Source of the DNA: Euzebya sp.
GTDB taxonomy: Bacteria; Actinomycetota; Nitriliruptoria; Euzebyales; Euzebyaceae
Direction: 5' to 3'
Assembly (NCBI RefSeq): GCF_964222135.1
Contig: NZ_CAXQBR010000025.1
Span: forward strand, 1-37,868
Length of the DNA: 37,868 bases
In this document: piece after piece, positions 23,197-33,365 of the stretch
Layout: each line of letters opens with the position of its first letter
Numbering within the stretch: the stretch's first letter is position 1
The notes under the pieces: model-generated
Database searches by the model: none
What the model was told of the DNA's origin: nothing
The model's input: only the letters and a program-made list of their open reading frames with translations
Position numbers and translations under genes: made by a program

Positions 23197-25283
23197 ACGA
23201 TCCGGCGGCCGGGGATCGCGTCGTCGGTCTCCTCGGTGAAGGACTCCATCAGCCCCTTCGAGACGTTCTTGCGCGTCATCTGGACGAGGCCGAGCTTCGA
23301 GATCTCCATCACCCGGGACTTGGTCTTGTCCCGCGCCAGCTCGCGCTTGAACCGCTTGAGCACCTCGTCGCGGTTCGCCGGCACGATCATGTCGACGAAG
23401 TCGATGACGATGATCCCGCCCATGTCGCGGAGCCGGAGCTGCTTGGCGATCTCCTCGGCGGCCTCGAGGTTGTTGCGCAGCACCGTCTCCTCGAGGTTGT
23501 CCTTGCCGACGAACTTGCCGGTGTTGACGTCGATGACCCACATGGCCTCGGTCTTCTCGATGATCAGGTAGCCGCCCGACTTGAGCCACACCTTCTTCTC
23601 GAGCGCGCGGCGGACCTGCGTCGTCACCTCGTAGGCGTCGAACAGCCGGTCGTCGCCGCGGTAGGTGACGACCTTGTCGACGTGCTCCGGGCTGACCTCG
23701 CGGAGGTAGTCCCGGACCTCGTCGGCGAGCGTCTCGTCGTCGATGATCAGCTGGGTGTGCTCGGGGCCGAACACGTCGCGGATCACGCGGAGGACGAGCT
23801 GCGGCTCGGCGTAGATCGACTCGAGCGGCTTGGCCTTCTCGGCCTTCTCCTCGACGGCCTTCCAGCGCTCCACGAGGCGCTCGACGTCAGCCTCGAGCTG
23901 CTCGGCCGACGCGGACTCCGCCGCCGTTCGGACGATGAGGCCGTAGCCCTCGGGCTTGATGGCCTTCAGGGTCTTCCGCAGGCGGTCGCGCTGCTCGTCG
24001 GGCAGCTTGCGGCTGATCCCGAGCATGTCGTCGCCGGGGGCCAGCACGCAGTAGCGGCCCGCCAGGGAGAGGTGCTGGGTGAGGCGCGCCCCCTTCGTCC
24101 CCATCGGGTCCTTGGTCACCTGCACGAGGACGCTCTGGCCGGGCTTCAGGGCCTGCTCGATCCGGGGCAGCCCGCCTTCGCGGTCGGCCTCGTCGTAGTT
24201 GACCTCACCGGCGTAGAGGACGCCGTTGCGGCCCTTGCCGATGTCGACGAACGCGGCCTCCATGCCCGGGAGGACGTTCTGGACGCGGCCCTTGTAGATG
24301 TTGCCGACGTAGGACTGCTCGGACGCCTGGGTGACGTAGTGCTCGACCAGGGTCCGCTCCTCGAGGACCGCGATCTGGGTCCGCTCGCCGCCGACCGTGA
24401 CCAGCATCCGCTTGGGGGGGCTCTCGGCCATCACGCGGCGCGTCTCGGGGCTGACCGTCGGCACCCGGCGCCGACCGCCGCTGCCCTTGCCGCGCGCGGC
24501 GAGGCGCGTCGACCCGCCGGAGCTCGAGTCCCCGCCGGAGCTGCCGCCGTCCGAGGACTTCTTCCCCCGACGACCCCGACCACGACGCCCGCGACGACGT
24601 CGACGTCCCGACCGCGACGACCCGCCGGACCCGCCGTCCTCTGACGCGTCGTCGGAGTCGGAGTCGTCGCCGGCGTCGGAGCCCTCCGCGTCAGCGGAGG
24701 CGTCGTCGGAGGCGGAGTCCTGTGCCTCGGTGCCCTTCGACTTCGAGCTCTTCGCCTTCGAGTCCTTCGACTTGGAGCCCTTCGACTTGGACGACCGTGC
24801 CAGCGTGCGCTCCGTGGACGTCTCGTCCGTCGCGGTCGTCTCGTCGGATCCCGAGTCGTCCGCCGCCACGTCCTCGCCCGCCCCCTCGTCGGAGGCGTCG
24901 TCGGAGGCGTCGTCGGAGTCGTCGTCGGAGTCGTCACCGGAGGTGCCCGCGTCACGGCCGGACCGGCCACGCCCACCTCGGCCACGACCGCCACGACGGC
25001 GTCGGCGGCGTCGAGGCCCGTCGTCACCCTCCTCGCCGGCCGAGTCGGACCCCTCGGCTGCTGCGGCGGCGGTGTCGCCACCGCCGTCGTCACCGCCGCG
25101 GTCGGCATCCCCCCCGCCAGGGGTGTCGGCGGAGTCGGCCTGCTCGTCGTCGGCGGCGGGGGTCACCGCGAACGGGTCGCGGGCCTTGCCGCGGACGCTG
25201 CGGCGCCGGACGCGCGTGCGCTCGACCCCGCCGTCGCCGTCGCCCTCGGCCTGGTCGGGGGTCGTGGTGTCGCTGTTGCTCAA
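23178..25283 (-). CDS. rne: Ribonuclease E/G with long disordered N-terminus
   Basis: 701 aa endoribonuclease of RNA turnover and rRNA maturation. The TTG start at 25283 is chosen because GAGGAGGA lies 6 nt upstream; the longer in-frame start would overlap the previous gene by about 40 bp. Residues 1-290 are low-complexity: acidic Asp/Ser blocks, two Arg/Gly-rich patches and a run of SK dipeptides with D/G/A (near 170-190). The S1 domain is about 325-390 (YVGNIYKGRVQNVLPGMEAAF). The catalytic RNase E/G part carries IDVNTGKFVGK and VIDFVDM, the latter giving the magnesium-binding Asp. There is no long C-terminal scaffold. As in mycobacterial RNase E, the disordered region is N-terminal. The gene ends 52 bp from dodecin. 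Confidence 0.94.
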   Translation of the reverse strand: MSNSDTTTPDQAEGDGDGGVERTRVRRRSVRGKARDPFAVTPAADDEQADSADTPGGGDADRGGDDGGGDTAAAAAEGSDSAGEEGDDGPRRRRRRRGGRGRGGRGRSGRDAGTSGDDSDDDSDDASDDASDEGAGEDVAADDSGSDETTATDETSTERTLARSSKSKGSKSKDSKAKSSKSKGTEAQDSASDDASADAEGSDAGDDSDSDDASEDGGSGGSSRSGRRRRRGRRGRGRRGKKSSDGGSSGGDSSSGGSTRLAARGKGSGGRRRVPTVSPETRRVMAESPPKRMLVTVGGERTQIAVLEERTLVEHYVTQASEQSYVGNIYKGRVQNVLPGMEAAFVDIGKGRNGVLYAGEVNYDEADREGGLPRIEQALKPGQSVLVQVTKDPMGTKGARLTQHLSLAGRYCVLAPGDDMLGISRKLPDEQRDRLRKTLKAIKPEGYGLIVRTAAESASAEQLEADVERLVERWKAVEEKAEKAKPLESIYAEPQLVLRVIRDVFGPEHTQLIIDDETLADEVRDYLREVSPEHVDKVVTYRGDDRLFDAYEVTTQVRRALEKKVWLKSGGYLIIEKTEAMWVIDVNTGKFVGKDNLEETVLRNNLEAAEEIAKQLRLRDMGGIIVIDFVDMIVPANRDEVLKRFKRELARDKTKSRVMEISKLGLVQMTRKNVSKGLMESFTEETDDAIPGRRIVEDLLA

Positions 25284-25296
25284 CGGGGGTTCCTCC

Positions 25297-26115
25297 TCAG
25301 GAGTGGTGGCCGGCCGCCGCACCGTCGGACGCGTCATCCCGCGCGGCGCGCGGGTCGGTCCGAACGGGGTCGGCAGCGGTCGTCGCCGGTGACGGCGGGC
25401 TCGTGCCCGGCCGCAGCGGCTCGACCGTGCCGCGCAGGGCGTCGGCGACGCCGGCGGTGCTGTCGTCGACCCGTCCCTGGACGAGTCGCGTGATGACGGT
25501 GGGTGGGGCGTCGAGGCCCAGCAGGGGGTGGATGTCGTCGGCGCGGACCGCCGCGCCGCCCGCGCCGCCCGCGACGTGGTCTCCCGGGATGACCCCGGGG
25601 TGTCGGACGGTGGCGCGCACGCGGGCGCCGTCGGCGACGATGCCGACGAGCGCCGGTCGCAGGTCGGCGGTGACCAGCTCGTCCTTCTTCATCCGCTGGA
25701 CCGGCAGCGGCCCGTCCGCGGGCAGGGCGTCGACGGCCTCGACCAGACCCTCGGGTGAGGGGTACGTGAGCTCCCAGAGGGAGGCCTGCAGGAGCTTGCC
25801 GAGGCGCATGTCGCCCTCGACCGCCTCCACCGCGTCGACGACGGCGATGCCGTCGGGGAAGGCGGCGTCGAGCCGCGCGGCCATGTCAGCGAGGTCGACG
25901 GGGCCGGCGAAGGTGAGCTCGCAGAACTCGGCGGTCGAGGCGAAGCCGAGGGGCAGCGCGTCGCCGAAGCTGACCTTCGGGTGCGGGCTGAACCCCTCGG
26001 AGTACGCGATGGGGAGATCGGCCTTCCGGAGGGCTCGTTCCCAGACCCTCCCGAGGTCGATGGCGCTGATGAACCGGAGCTTCCCGGCCTTCGCGAACCT
26101 AACCCGTACCCGCAC
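25297..26115 (-). CDS. TIGR03936-type radical SAM-linked protein (DUF2344)
   Basis: 272 aa from GTG 26115. The family start is a short strand VRVRFAKAGKLRFISAIDLGR, followed by the conserved LPIAYSEGFSPHPKVSFGDALPLG. This protein is found next to TIGR03960 radical SAM enzymes and RNase E in actinobacteria and clostridia, and in some species is fused to the radical SAM gene. The start lies 17 bp inside the radical SAM gene, so translation is coupled. Its stop TGA is part of the Shine-Dalgarno region of rne (13 bp before the rne start). The C-terminal 30 residues are Ala/Asp/Pro-rich. Biochemical role unknown; likely a partner in RNA or small-molecule modification. Confidence 0.85.
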   Translation of the reverse strand: MRVRVRFAKAGKLRFISAIDLGRVWERALRKADLPIAYSEGFSPHPKVSFGDALPLGFASTAEFCELTFAGPVDLADMAARLDAAFPDGIAVVDAVEAVEGDMRLGKLLQASLWELTYPSPEGLVEAVDALPADGPLPVQRMKKDELVTADLRPALVGIVADGARVRATVRHPGVIPGDHVAGGAGGAAVRADDIHPLLGLDAPPTVITRLVQGRVDDSTAGVADALRGTVEPLRPGTSPPSPATTAADPVRTDPRAARDDASDGAAAGHHS

Positions 26116-28033
26116 TGAGGATGGGGAGGCGCCTGGAGTGCTGCTGCGAGGGCTGCGGGTGCGCGGTCTGGTTCGCGAGATCCAGGCTCGGGCACACGCC
26201 GCAGTCGTAGCAGGGCGTCCAGCGACAATCGTCGAGTTCGGATGGAGCGGCCTCGACGGCATCGCGGTAGTCCGACCACAGCCAGCCCTTGTCCAGCCCG
26301 GCGTCGAGGTTGTCCCAGGGGAACACCTCGTGCTCAGGCCGTTCGCGCTGGCAGACCCAGGCGACGTCCACGCCGACCTGTGCGGCCGCCGTGGTCCAGG
26401 CGTCGTAGTCGAACAGCTCGTCCCACCCGTCGAAGCGGGCGCCGAGCTCCCAGGCGCGCTGGATCACGTCGGCGACCCGGCGGTCGCCGCGGGCGAGGAG
26501 CCCCTCGATCTGGCCCGGGTAGGGGTCGTGGTAGCGGAGGTTGAGGTTACGGTCGCGCGCGACGCGCTGCTTGATCAGCCCGAGCTTGCGCTCGATCTCC
26601 TCGGGGGAGTCCTGCGCCGCCCACTGGAACGGGGTGTGCGGCTTCGGGACGAACCCTCCGACGGAGACCGTGACCTTGTTCTTCCGTCCGTAGGACTTGC
26701 CGATGTCGAGGACCTTCAGGCCCAGATCGGCGATCGCGATGACGTCGTCGTCGGTCTCGCTCGGGAGACCGATCATGAAGTAGAGCTTGATGTGGCGCCA
26801 GCCGGAGCTGAACGCGGTCTCCGCGGTGCGGAGCATGTCCGCCTCGGAGACCATCTTGTTGATGACCTTGCGCATCCGCTCGCTGCCGGCCTCGGGCGCG
26901 AAGGTCAGGCCGGTCCGGCGACCGTTGCGGATGAGCTCGTCCGCCAGCTCGACGTTGAACGCGTCGACGCGGGTGGAGGGGAGGGCCAGCGAGGTGGCGG
27001 TCCCCTCGTAGCTGTCGGCGAGGTCGCCGCAGAGCCCGCGGATCTCGGCGTGGTCGGCGCTCGAGAGGCTGAGCAGCCCGACCTCCTCGAACCCGGTCTC
27101 GCGGAGGCCGGCGTCGACCATCTGCTGGATGGTCGCCGAGGACCGCTCGCGCACCGGCCGGGTGATCATGCCCGCCTGGCAGAAGCGGCAGCCGCGCGTG
27201 CAGCCGCGGAAGATCTCGACGGCGTAGCGCTCGTGGACCGTCTCGGTGAGGGGGACGATCTGCTTCTTCGGGTACGGCCACTCGTCGAGGTCGGTGACGG
27301 TCCGCTTGGGGACCAGCCGGTCGGCGCCGGCGGTGGGGAACAACCCGCGCAGGCGGCCCATGGACTCGCCGTCGCGCGGTTCGAGGTACTCGGGCCGGTA
27401 CCGGTCGGGCAGGTAGGCGCCGGAGATCCGGGCGATGGCGTCAAGCCGGTCCGCGCGACCGGCGACCTGGCGGAGGACCGCGTCGACCTCGAGGACGAAC
27501 TCCTCGCCGTCCCCGGCGCAGGCGACGTCCACGAAGGGCGCCAGCGGCTCGGGGTTGAACGACGCGTGCCCGCCGATCATCACGATCGGGTCGTCCGGCC
27601 CGCGGTCGGCAGCGCGCAGCGGCACGCCGGCGAGGTCGAGGCAGGTCAGCAGGTTCGTGTAGCCGACCTCGGCGGAGAGGCTGAAGGCGATGACGTCGAA
27701 GCCGCCCGCCGGCCGGTGGGTCTCGAGGCTGAAGAGGGGGATCCCCTCCTCCCGCATGATGGCCTCCATGTCGGGCCACGGGGCGAACGCGCGCTCGGCG
27801 GCGGTGCCGTCGACCTCGTTCAGGACCTCGTAGAGGATCTGGATGCCCTGGTTGGGCTGCCCGATCTCGTAGGTGTCGGGGTAGCACAGCAGCCAGGACG
27901 TGGTGACCGCAGCGGGGTCCTTGACCACGATGTTGTCCTCGCCGCCGACGTACCGGGCGGGCTTGCGGACCCGCAGGAGGTGCGGTTCCAGGTCCGGCCA
28001 GACGGTCTCGGGGGCGGTTGTGGGGGAGGACAT
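26099..28033 (-). CDS. TIGR03960-type B12-binding radical SAM protein
   Basis: 644 aa. The N-terminal part (about 40-190) fits a B12-binding-like domain. The radical SAM domain has its 4Fe-4S motif C278-x3-C282-x2-C285 (CTRGCRFC). The C-terminal region has extra cysteines (CRWTPCYDCGVC, near 605-620), which may bind a second cluster. It uses S-adenosylmethionine to make a radical; the substrate of this family is not established as far as I know. Position next to TIGR03936 and rne is conserved. A -10 box TAGACT (28075-28070) lies upstream; no clear Shine-Dalgarno precedes ATG 28033, so the start could be slightly different. Codon use is like the neighbours. Confidence 0.9.
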   Translation of the reverse strand: MSSPTTAPETVWPDLEPHLLRVRKPARYVGGEDNIVVKDPAAVTTSWLLCYPDTYEIGQPNQGIQILYEVLNEVDGTAAERAFAPWPDMEAIMREEGIPLFSLETHRPAGGFDVIAFSLSAEVGYTNLLTCLDLAGVPLRAADRGPDDPIVMIGGHASFNPEPLAPFVDVACAGDGEEFVLEVDAVLRQVAGRADRLDAIARISGAYLPDRYRPEYLEPRDGESMGRLRGLFPTAGADRLVPKRTVTDLDEWPYPKKQIVPLTETVHERYAVEIFRGCTRGCRFCQAGMITRPVRERSSATIQQMVDAGLRETGFEEVGLLSLSSADHAEIRGLCGDLADSYEGTATSLALPSTRVDAFNVELADELIRNGRRTGLTFAPEAGSERMRKVINKMVSEADMLRTAETAFSSGWRHIKLYFMIGLPSETDDDVIAIADLGLKVLDIGKSYGRKNKVTVSVGGFVPKPHTPFQWAAQDSPEEIERKLGLIKQRVARDRNLNLRYHDPYPGQIEGLLARGDRRVADVIQRAWELGARFDGWDELFDYDAWTTAAAQVGVDVAWVCQRERPEHEVFPWDNLDAGLDKGWLWSDYRDAVEAAPSELDDCRWTPCYDCGVCPSLDLANQTAHPQPSQQHSRRLPILSAGTG

Positions 28034-28069
28034 GGGGAGGTGGCTCAGTCGTGGTGGCGGGCGTGGGTC

Positions 28070-28075
28070 AGTCTA
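28070..28075 (-). promoter_or_regulatory. -10 box of the radical SAM operon
   Basis: TAGACT on the minus strand, about 37 nt before ATG 28033, inside the 12-mer CTAGACTGACCC that also precedes the MoxR operon. It probably drives the radical SAM, TIGR03936 and rne genes. Confidence 0.5.
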
Positions 28076-28115
28076 GCGACCCCGGGTAGCACCACAGCCG
28101 ACGCGCGGTGGCCGG

Positions 28116-28805
28116 TCAGCGACGCGCCGAGAGGATCGCCTCCGCCCGGTCGAGGTCCGCCGGGTGGGTGATCTTCAGGTTCTCGGCGCTGCTCGCCACC
28201 CAGCGGATCTCGACGTCGGCGAACGCGTCGACGGTCTGGGCGGTGTCGACGCCGTCGAAGCCCCCGGCGATCGCCGCCGGGTACGTGCGGCGCAGGACGT
28301 GGAGGGGGAACGCCTGCGGGGTCTGCACCGCCACCAGGTCGTCGGTCGTGACCCGCCGCCCGACGGGATCGACGAGGTCGTCGGTGACGCCGACGGCGGG
28401 GATGGCACCCGCCCCGTCCCGTGCGGCCGCGATCAGGCCGGAGACGAGGTCCGGGGTGGTCAGGGGCCGGGCGGCGTCGTGCAGCAGCACCAGGGGGTCG
28501 TCCAGGTCCAGGGCGGTGACCGCCTCGATCCCCGCCCACTCGCTGGCCTGACGCGTCGCGCCGCCGTCGACGACGGCGCGGACCTTCGTGGACGCCGCGT
28601 CGGCGAGCACGGCCGCGCAGGCGCCGCGGTCCTCGGCGCAGACGACGAGCACGACGTGGTCGACGTCGGGGTGGGACTCGAACGCCGCGAGGCTGTGCGC
28701 GATCACCGGTCGTCCGCCGAGGTCGACGTATACCTTGCTGACGGGTGCGCCGAACCGCGTGCCCGAGCCGCCGGCGAGCACGACCGCGACCACGTCGCCG
28801 CTCAT
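28116..28805 (-). CDS. ispD: IspD-family cytidylyltransferase
   Basis: 229 aa. The family makes CDP-methylerythritol in the MEP isoprenoid pathway. The CTP loop is AVVLAGGSGTRFGAPVSKVY (residues 7-26), keeping the Arg and Lys that bind CTP. HDAARPL (near 109), QTPQAFPLHVLRR and NLKITHPADLDRAE also fit. Oddly, the dimer arm differs: the usual P-V-x-D-T-x-K-R (E. coli Arg157) reads GVTDDLVDPVGRR, so the Lys-Arg pair is lost. Arg157 normally binds substrate phosphate in the partner subunit. Another polyol-phosphate cytidylyltransferase is therefore possible. The divergent ORF at 28892 carries an intact-looking arm. The start has GGGAGGGGG upstream and a -10 box TAGGGT at 28859-28854. Confidence 0.85.
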   Translation of the reverse strand: MSGDVVAVVLAGGSGTRFGAPVSKVYVDLGGRPVIAHSLAAFESHPDVDHVVLVVCAEDRGACAAVLADAASTKVRAVVDGGATRQASEWAGIEAVTALDLDDPLVLLHDAARPLTTPDLVSGLIAAARDGAGAIPAVGVTDDLVDPVGRRVTTDDLVAVQTPQAFPLHVLRRTYPAAIAGGFDGVDTAQTVDAFADVEIRWVASSAENLKITHPADLDRAEAILSARR

Positions 28806-28853
28806 CCCGGCCCCCTCCCCCGCTGACTGGACCTCACGACGTGCACCGCCCGG

Positions 28854-28859
28854 ACCCTA
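28854..28859 (-). promoter_or_regulatory. -10 box for ispD
   Basis: TAGGGT on the minus strand, about 49 nt before the ispD ATG, leaves a leader with the GGGAGGGGG Shine-Dalgarno. No -35 is clear. Confidence 0.4.
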
Positions 28860-28891
28860 CCCGCCGTGCCGCCGATCGTGGGGGTGGCGTC

Positions 28892-29284
28892 GTGGTCGTG
28901 GACGTGCCCGCCGACGCGCCGGTCCGGGTCGACGGGCTGGCGCTGACGGCCGCGCTGGCCGAGGTCGAGGACGTGCACGTCGTGGTCCTGTGGCCTGCAG
29001 CGCGATCCCGCGCCGACCTGCCCGCTGTGGTCGAGGGGGCGCGAGCCTCGGTCGCTCCCGAGGTGGCGGTGGCCGCGCTGGCGCCGGTGACCGACGCGGT
29101 CAAGCGGGTGGAGGGCGATCGCGTGGTCGAGACCGTCGACCGCTCGGCCCTCCGGCGGGTGGTCGCGCCCCTCGTCCTGCACCCCGTGACGGCCCGCCGG
29201 GCGCTGGCGGCCGCCGACGGAGGGGTCGTGAGCCCCCTCGACGGCCTGGGCTCGGGCGGGCGCGTCCTCCCCCTCCCGGGCTGA
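28892..29284 (+). CDS. IspD-like arm protein, possible partner or remnant
   Basis: 130 aa from GTG 28892 (GGGGGTGG just upstream); GTG 28898 or the upstream GTG 28841 are alternatives. The middle segment VTDAVKRVEGDRVVETVDRS matches the canonical dimer arm of IspD, including the K-R pair. The N-terminal CTP loop (AGGxGxR) and HDAARP are absent, and after the arm QTPQ is replaced by APLVLHP. It is divergent from ispD, 86 bp apart. It may be a decayed paralogue, or a non-catalytic subunit that supplies the arm to ispD. The frame is intact to a normal TGA with codon use like the neighbours, which argues against random decay. Confidence 0.6.
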   Translation: MVVDVPADAPVRVDGLALTAALAEVEDVHVVVLWPAARSRADLPAVVEGARASVAPEVAVAALAPVTDAVKRVEGDRVVETVDRSALRRVVAPLVLHPVTARRALAAADGGVVSPLDGLGSGGRVLPLPG

Positions 29285-29332
29285 CGCCCCAGGCCCCGAT
29301 CCGCGCGCGCATCCCCCCGGCCCCCCGGAGGC

Positions 29333-29377
29333 GGTCTGTCGCCTTCGTTGCGCGCATCGGAACGAAGGCGACAGACC
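29333..29377. repeat. 45-bp palindromic element, copy B
   Basis: Perfect 17-bp arms GGTCTGTCGCCTTCGTT and AACGAAGGCGACAGACC around an 11-nt loop. It is the most symmetrical of the three copies and lies 48 bp after the IspD-like ORF. Confidence 0.85.
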
Positions 29378-29405
29378 ACGCGCGTCATGGCCACCCCCGC
29401 AGCAA

Positions 29406-29450
29406 GGTCTGTCAGGTTGGTTGCGCAGGTCGCAACGGACACGACAGACC
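29406..29450. repeat. 45-bp palindromic element, copy C
   Basis: GGTCTGTC-N3-TTGGTT-N11-AACGGA-N3-GACAGACC, 73 bp downstream of copy B start to start. The outer 8-bp arms are perfect and the middle arms are partly complementary. Confidence 0.8.
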
Positions 29451-29504
29451 CCGATCCATGCGGTCCGCCATGCGGGACGGACGCCCCTCCTGACGCCTCC
29501 GGCA

Positions 29505-29538
29505 CGACGACGCCCCCGCCGGGGGCGGGGGCGCGTCG
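29505..29538 (-). terminator. Terminator after the fadB-like gene
   Basis: Arms 29505-29518 and 29526-29538 pair over 13 bp with one bulged A and a 7-nt loop. It starts 12 nt past the minus-strand fadB stop and could also stop plus-strand transcription. No U-tract. Confidence 0.6.
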
Positions 29539-29550
29539 AGGTCGGGAGGC

Positions 29551-31749
29551 TCAGTCGACCGGGCTGGGTGACAAGGCCTCGCCGGACTCGGCCTTCGCGG
29601 CCAGCGACGCCGGCGGGGTGAACCGCTCGCCGTAGCGGTCCGCGAGCTCCTTCGCCCGGGCGACGAAGCCGGTGACGCCGGTGGCGTTCACGGGGTTCGT
29701 CACGCCGGCGTACCCGTCGATGAACTGGATGACGCCACCGGTCCAGGCAGGGAAGCCGATGCCGAAGATCGAGCCGATGTTGGCGTCCGGGACGGTCTCG
29801 AGGACGCCCTCGTCGAAGCACTTGACGGTCTCGAGCGCCTCGGCGAACAGCATCCGCTCCTGGATGTCCTCGAGGGGCAGGTCGGCCTCGGGGTCGACCG
29901 GGAAGTGCTCGCCGAGCTCGGCCCACAGGCCGGTGCGCGTGCCGTCGGCGTAGTCGTTGAAGCCCTTGCCGGCGGCCTTGCCCTCGCGCCCGAGCTCGAC
30001 CATCTTCTTCAGGACCGCGACGCCGGGGTGGGGCTCGTACCCCTCCCCTGCCGCGGCCGCGGTCTCCTTCTCGATCTTCAACGGGAGGGTCAGGGTCAGC
30101 TCGTCGAGCAGCTGGAGCGGGCCGACGGGGTAGCCGGCCATCTCCCCGGCGCGGTTGACCTTCGCCGGGCTGACGCCCTCCCCCATCATGGCGAGGGCCT
30201 CCATCACGAAGGTCCCGATGACCCGGGAGGTGAAGAACCCGCGGCTGTCGTTGACGACGATCGGGGTCTTCTTGATCTGCTGGACGACGTCGACGGCCTT
30301 GGCGACCGCGGCGTCGGACGTCTTCTCGCCCTTGATGATCTCGACGAGGGGCATCTTGTCGACGGGGCTGAAGAAGTGGAGGCCGATGAAGTCCTCGGGC
30401 CGGTCGACGCCCTCGGCGAGCGTGGTGATCGGCAGGGTGGAGGTGTTCGAGCACAGCAGCGCGTCGTCGTCGACCACCGCCTGGGCGTCGGCGAAGACCT
30501 GGTGCTTGAGCTCGGTCGACTCGAAGACCGCCTCGATCACCAGGTCGCACCCGGCGAGGTCGGCGTAGTCGTCGGTCGGGGTGATGCGGCCGAGGATCTC
30601 GGCCTTCTTGGCCTCATCCATCTTCCCGCGGTCGACGGCCTTGGCGAGGATCCGCTCGGAGTAGGCCTTGCCCCGCTCGGCGTTCTCGACGCTGATGTCC
30701 TTCAGGACGACCTGCATGCCGGCGCGCGCGCAGGAGTAGGCGATGCCGGCGCCCATCATGCCGGCACCGAGCACGGCGACCTTCTCCGCGGTGTAGCGGT
30801 CGTAGCCGTCCGGCCGCGAGCGCCCCTGGTTGATGGCCTGCAGGTCGAAGAAGAACGCCTTGGTCATGTTCTTCGCGACCTGGCCGATGACCAGCTCGGT
30901 GAAGTAGCGGGACTCGATCTCCCACGCGCGGTCGACGGGGACCTGGGTGGACTCGACCGAGACGGCGAGGATCGCCCGCGGGGCCGGCATGGGGGCCCCC
31001 TTGAGCTGCTTGCGGAGGGTGGAGGGGATGCCGGGCAGCATCGCCGCGAACGACGGCTTGGAGGGGGTCCCGCCGGGGATCCGGTAGCCCTCGGCGTCCC
31101 ACGGCTGGCTGGCCTCGGGGTTCGCCTCGATGAACCGACGGGCGGCCACCATCAGCTCGTCCTCGGAGTCGACCAGCTCGGAGATGATCCCGAGCTCGTG
31201 GGCCTTCTCGGCTGACAGGTCCTGGCCCTGCACCATCACGTTCATCAGCGCGCTGACCACGCCGAGCATCCGGGTCAGCCGCACGATCCCGCCGCCGCCG
31301 GGCAGCAGGCCCAGCTTCACCTCGGGCTGCCCGAACTTGGCGCGGGACCCCGCCACGGCGACCCGGTGGTGGCAGGCCAGCGCGATCTCGAGCCCGCCGC
31401 CGAGGGCGGTCCCGTTCAGCGCGGCCACGACGGGCACGCCGAGGGTCTCGAGGGTCCGCAGCTGCGTCTTGATCCGCATCGACTGGTCGTAGATCGCCTG
31501 CGCATCCGCCGGACCGGCGCGGTACAGGTCGCGCAGGTTCCCCCCGGCGAAGAACGTCTTCTTCGCCGACGTCAGCACGACCCCCTTCACGGACTCGCGC
31601 TCGTCCTGCAACCGCCGGACCGTCGCGTCCAACGACTCGACGAAGTCGGCGTTCATCGTGTTCGCACCGGCGTTCGGATCATCGAAGGTAAGGACGACGA
31701 CCCCGTCATCCCCCTTCTCCCACCGGATCACGTTCGTGTAGTCAGACAT
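29551..31749 (-). CDS. fadB: Enoyl-CoA hydratase / 3-hydroxyacyl-CoA dehydrogenase
   Basis: 732 aa two-function beta-oxidation enzyme (alpha subunit type). The hydratase half (1 to about 190) keeps both catalytic glutamates, E121 in [13 protein letters not shown] and E143 in [14 protein letters not shown]. The dehydrogenase half has the NAD loop [12 protein letters not shown] (about 325-336) and the catalytic His458 in [12 protein letters not shown]. The 3-hydroxyacyl C-terminal domain follows to the end. ATG 31749 has GGAAGGA six bases upstream. It is 218 bp downstream of the thiolase gene on the same strand, and together they complete the fatty-acid beta-oxidation spiral. Likely repressed through the fadA operator. 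Confidence 0.94.
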   Translation of the reverse strand: MSDYTNVIRWEKGDDGVVVLTFDDPNAGANTMNADFVESLDATVRRLQDERESVKGVVLTSAKKTFFAGGNLRDLYRAGPADAQAIYDQSMRIKTQLRTLETLGVPVVAALNGTALGGGLEIALACHHRVAVAGSRAKFGQPEVKLGLLPGGGGIVRLTRMLGVVSALMNVMVQGQDLSAEKAHELGIISELVDSEDELMVAARRFIEANPEASQPWDAEGYRIPGGTPSKPSFAAMLPGIPSTLRKQLKGAPMPAPRAILAVSVESTQVPVDRAWEIESRYFTELVIGQVAKNMTKAFFFDLQAINQGRSRPDGYDRYTAEKVAVLGAGMMGAGIAYSCARAGMQVVLKDISVENAERGKAYSERILAKAVDRGKMDEAKKAEILGRITPTDDYADLAGCDLVIEAVFESTELKHQVFADAQAVVDDDALLCSNTSTLPITTLAEGVDRPEDFIGLHFFSPVDKMPLVEIIKGEKTSDAAVAKAVDVVQQIKKTPIVVNDSRGFFTSRVIGTFVMEALAMMGEGVSPAKVNRAGEMAGYPVGPLQLLDELTLTLPLKIEKETAAAAGEGYEPHPGVAVLKKMVELGREGKAAGKGFNDYADGTRTGLWAELGEHFPVDPEADLPLEDIQERMLFAEALETVKCFDEGVLETVPDANIGSIFGIGFPAWTGGVIQFIDGYAGVTNPVNATGVTGFVARAKELADRYGERFTPPASLAAKAESGEALSPSPVD

Positions 31750-31889
31750 CTCAGTTCCTTCCAAGTTCTCTCAAGAGCAGATCGCGGAGCGGGTTCAACC
31801 GCAGCGGCCGTGCGAGGCCGCGGGTGGGGACGGGTCGGGGAGGGAGGACTTGGCGAGCACGCGAACGGAGTGAGCAGCGCAAGCCCCGA

Positions 31890-31951
31890 CCGGAACGACC
31901 CGGCACCGACCGCGGCCGGGACCAAGCACCGGCCCCGACCAACGCCGGGAC
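31890..31951. repeat. Degenerate tandem repeat between fadA and fadB
   Basis: Two imperfect units of about 30 bp, each starting TGGTCCCGGC when read on the minus strand and sharing GGTCGG-x-GCCGG. They fill part of the 218-bp fadA-fadB gap, which holds no gene. Confidence 0.4.
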
Positions 31952-31967
31952 CAGGCACAACCCGCAG

Positions 31968-33179
<1,212 letters not shown>

Positions 33180-33235
33180 TTCGTCCATCCCTTCTGGTGG
33201 TGTGCGAGCCGGGCTGGCGACCACCCGACGCAACG

Positions 33236-33266
33236 GGTGAGACACGGCCCGTCGCCCTGTCTCACC
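33236..33266. promoter_or_regulatory. Operator of the fadA operon
   Basis: GGTGAGACA (33236-33244) and TGTCTCACC (33258-33266) are perfect 9-bp arms, 13 bp apart. The core TGAGACA-N13-TGTCTCA matches TGAGACG-N13-CGTCTCA before the TetR gene. It lies just downstream of the likely fadA transcription start, where a bound repressor would block elongation or start. Confidence 0.75.
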
Positions 33267-33275
33267 TGACCTCCG

Positions 33276-33291
33276 ATCCTACCGTGCGGTA
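33276..33291 (-). promoter_or_regulatory. fadA promoter and second palindrome
   Basis: TAGGAT on the minus strand (33281-33276) is a -10 candidate, with the operator downstream. TACCG-TG-CGGTA (33280-33291) is a second, overlapping palindrome that could bind another regulator. Confidence 0.45.
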
Positions 33292-33365
33292 ACAACGGAC
33301 TCCAGACAGAACTGACTCGAGTCACCACCCTTCGCCCGAGACCTGGCTGCTGAACCGCTCAACCT

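Noticed and set aside
25284-25337. Longer RNase E start at 25337
   Set aside because: It overlaps the upstream gene by about 40 bp, while GAGGAGGA lies 6 nt before TTG 25283.
24722-28171. 1149-residue open frame on the plus strand
   Set aside because: Antisense to rne and the radical SAM genes; Arg/Pro/Ser-rich shadow.
29333-29450. Insertion sequence ends
   Set aside because: No transposase and no target duplication between or around the copies; kept as a short repeat family only.
31750-31967. Separate gene between fadA and fadB
   Set aside because: Only short frames without ribosome sites; the space holds a degenerate repeat and the fadB Shine-Dalgarno.
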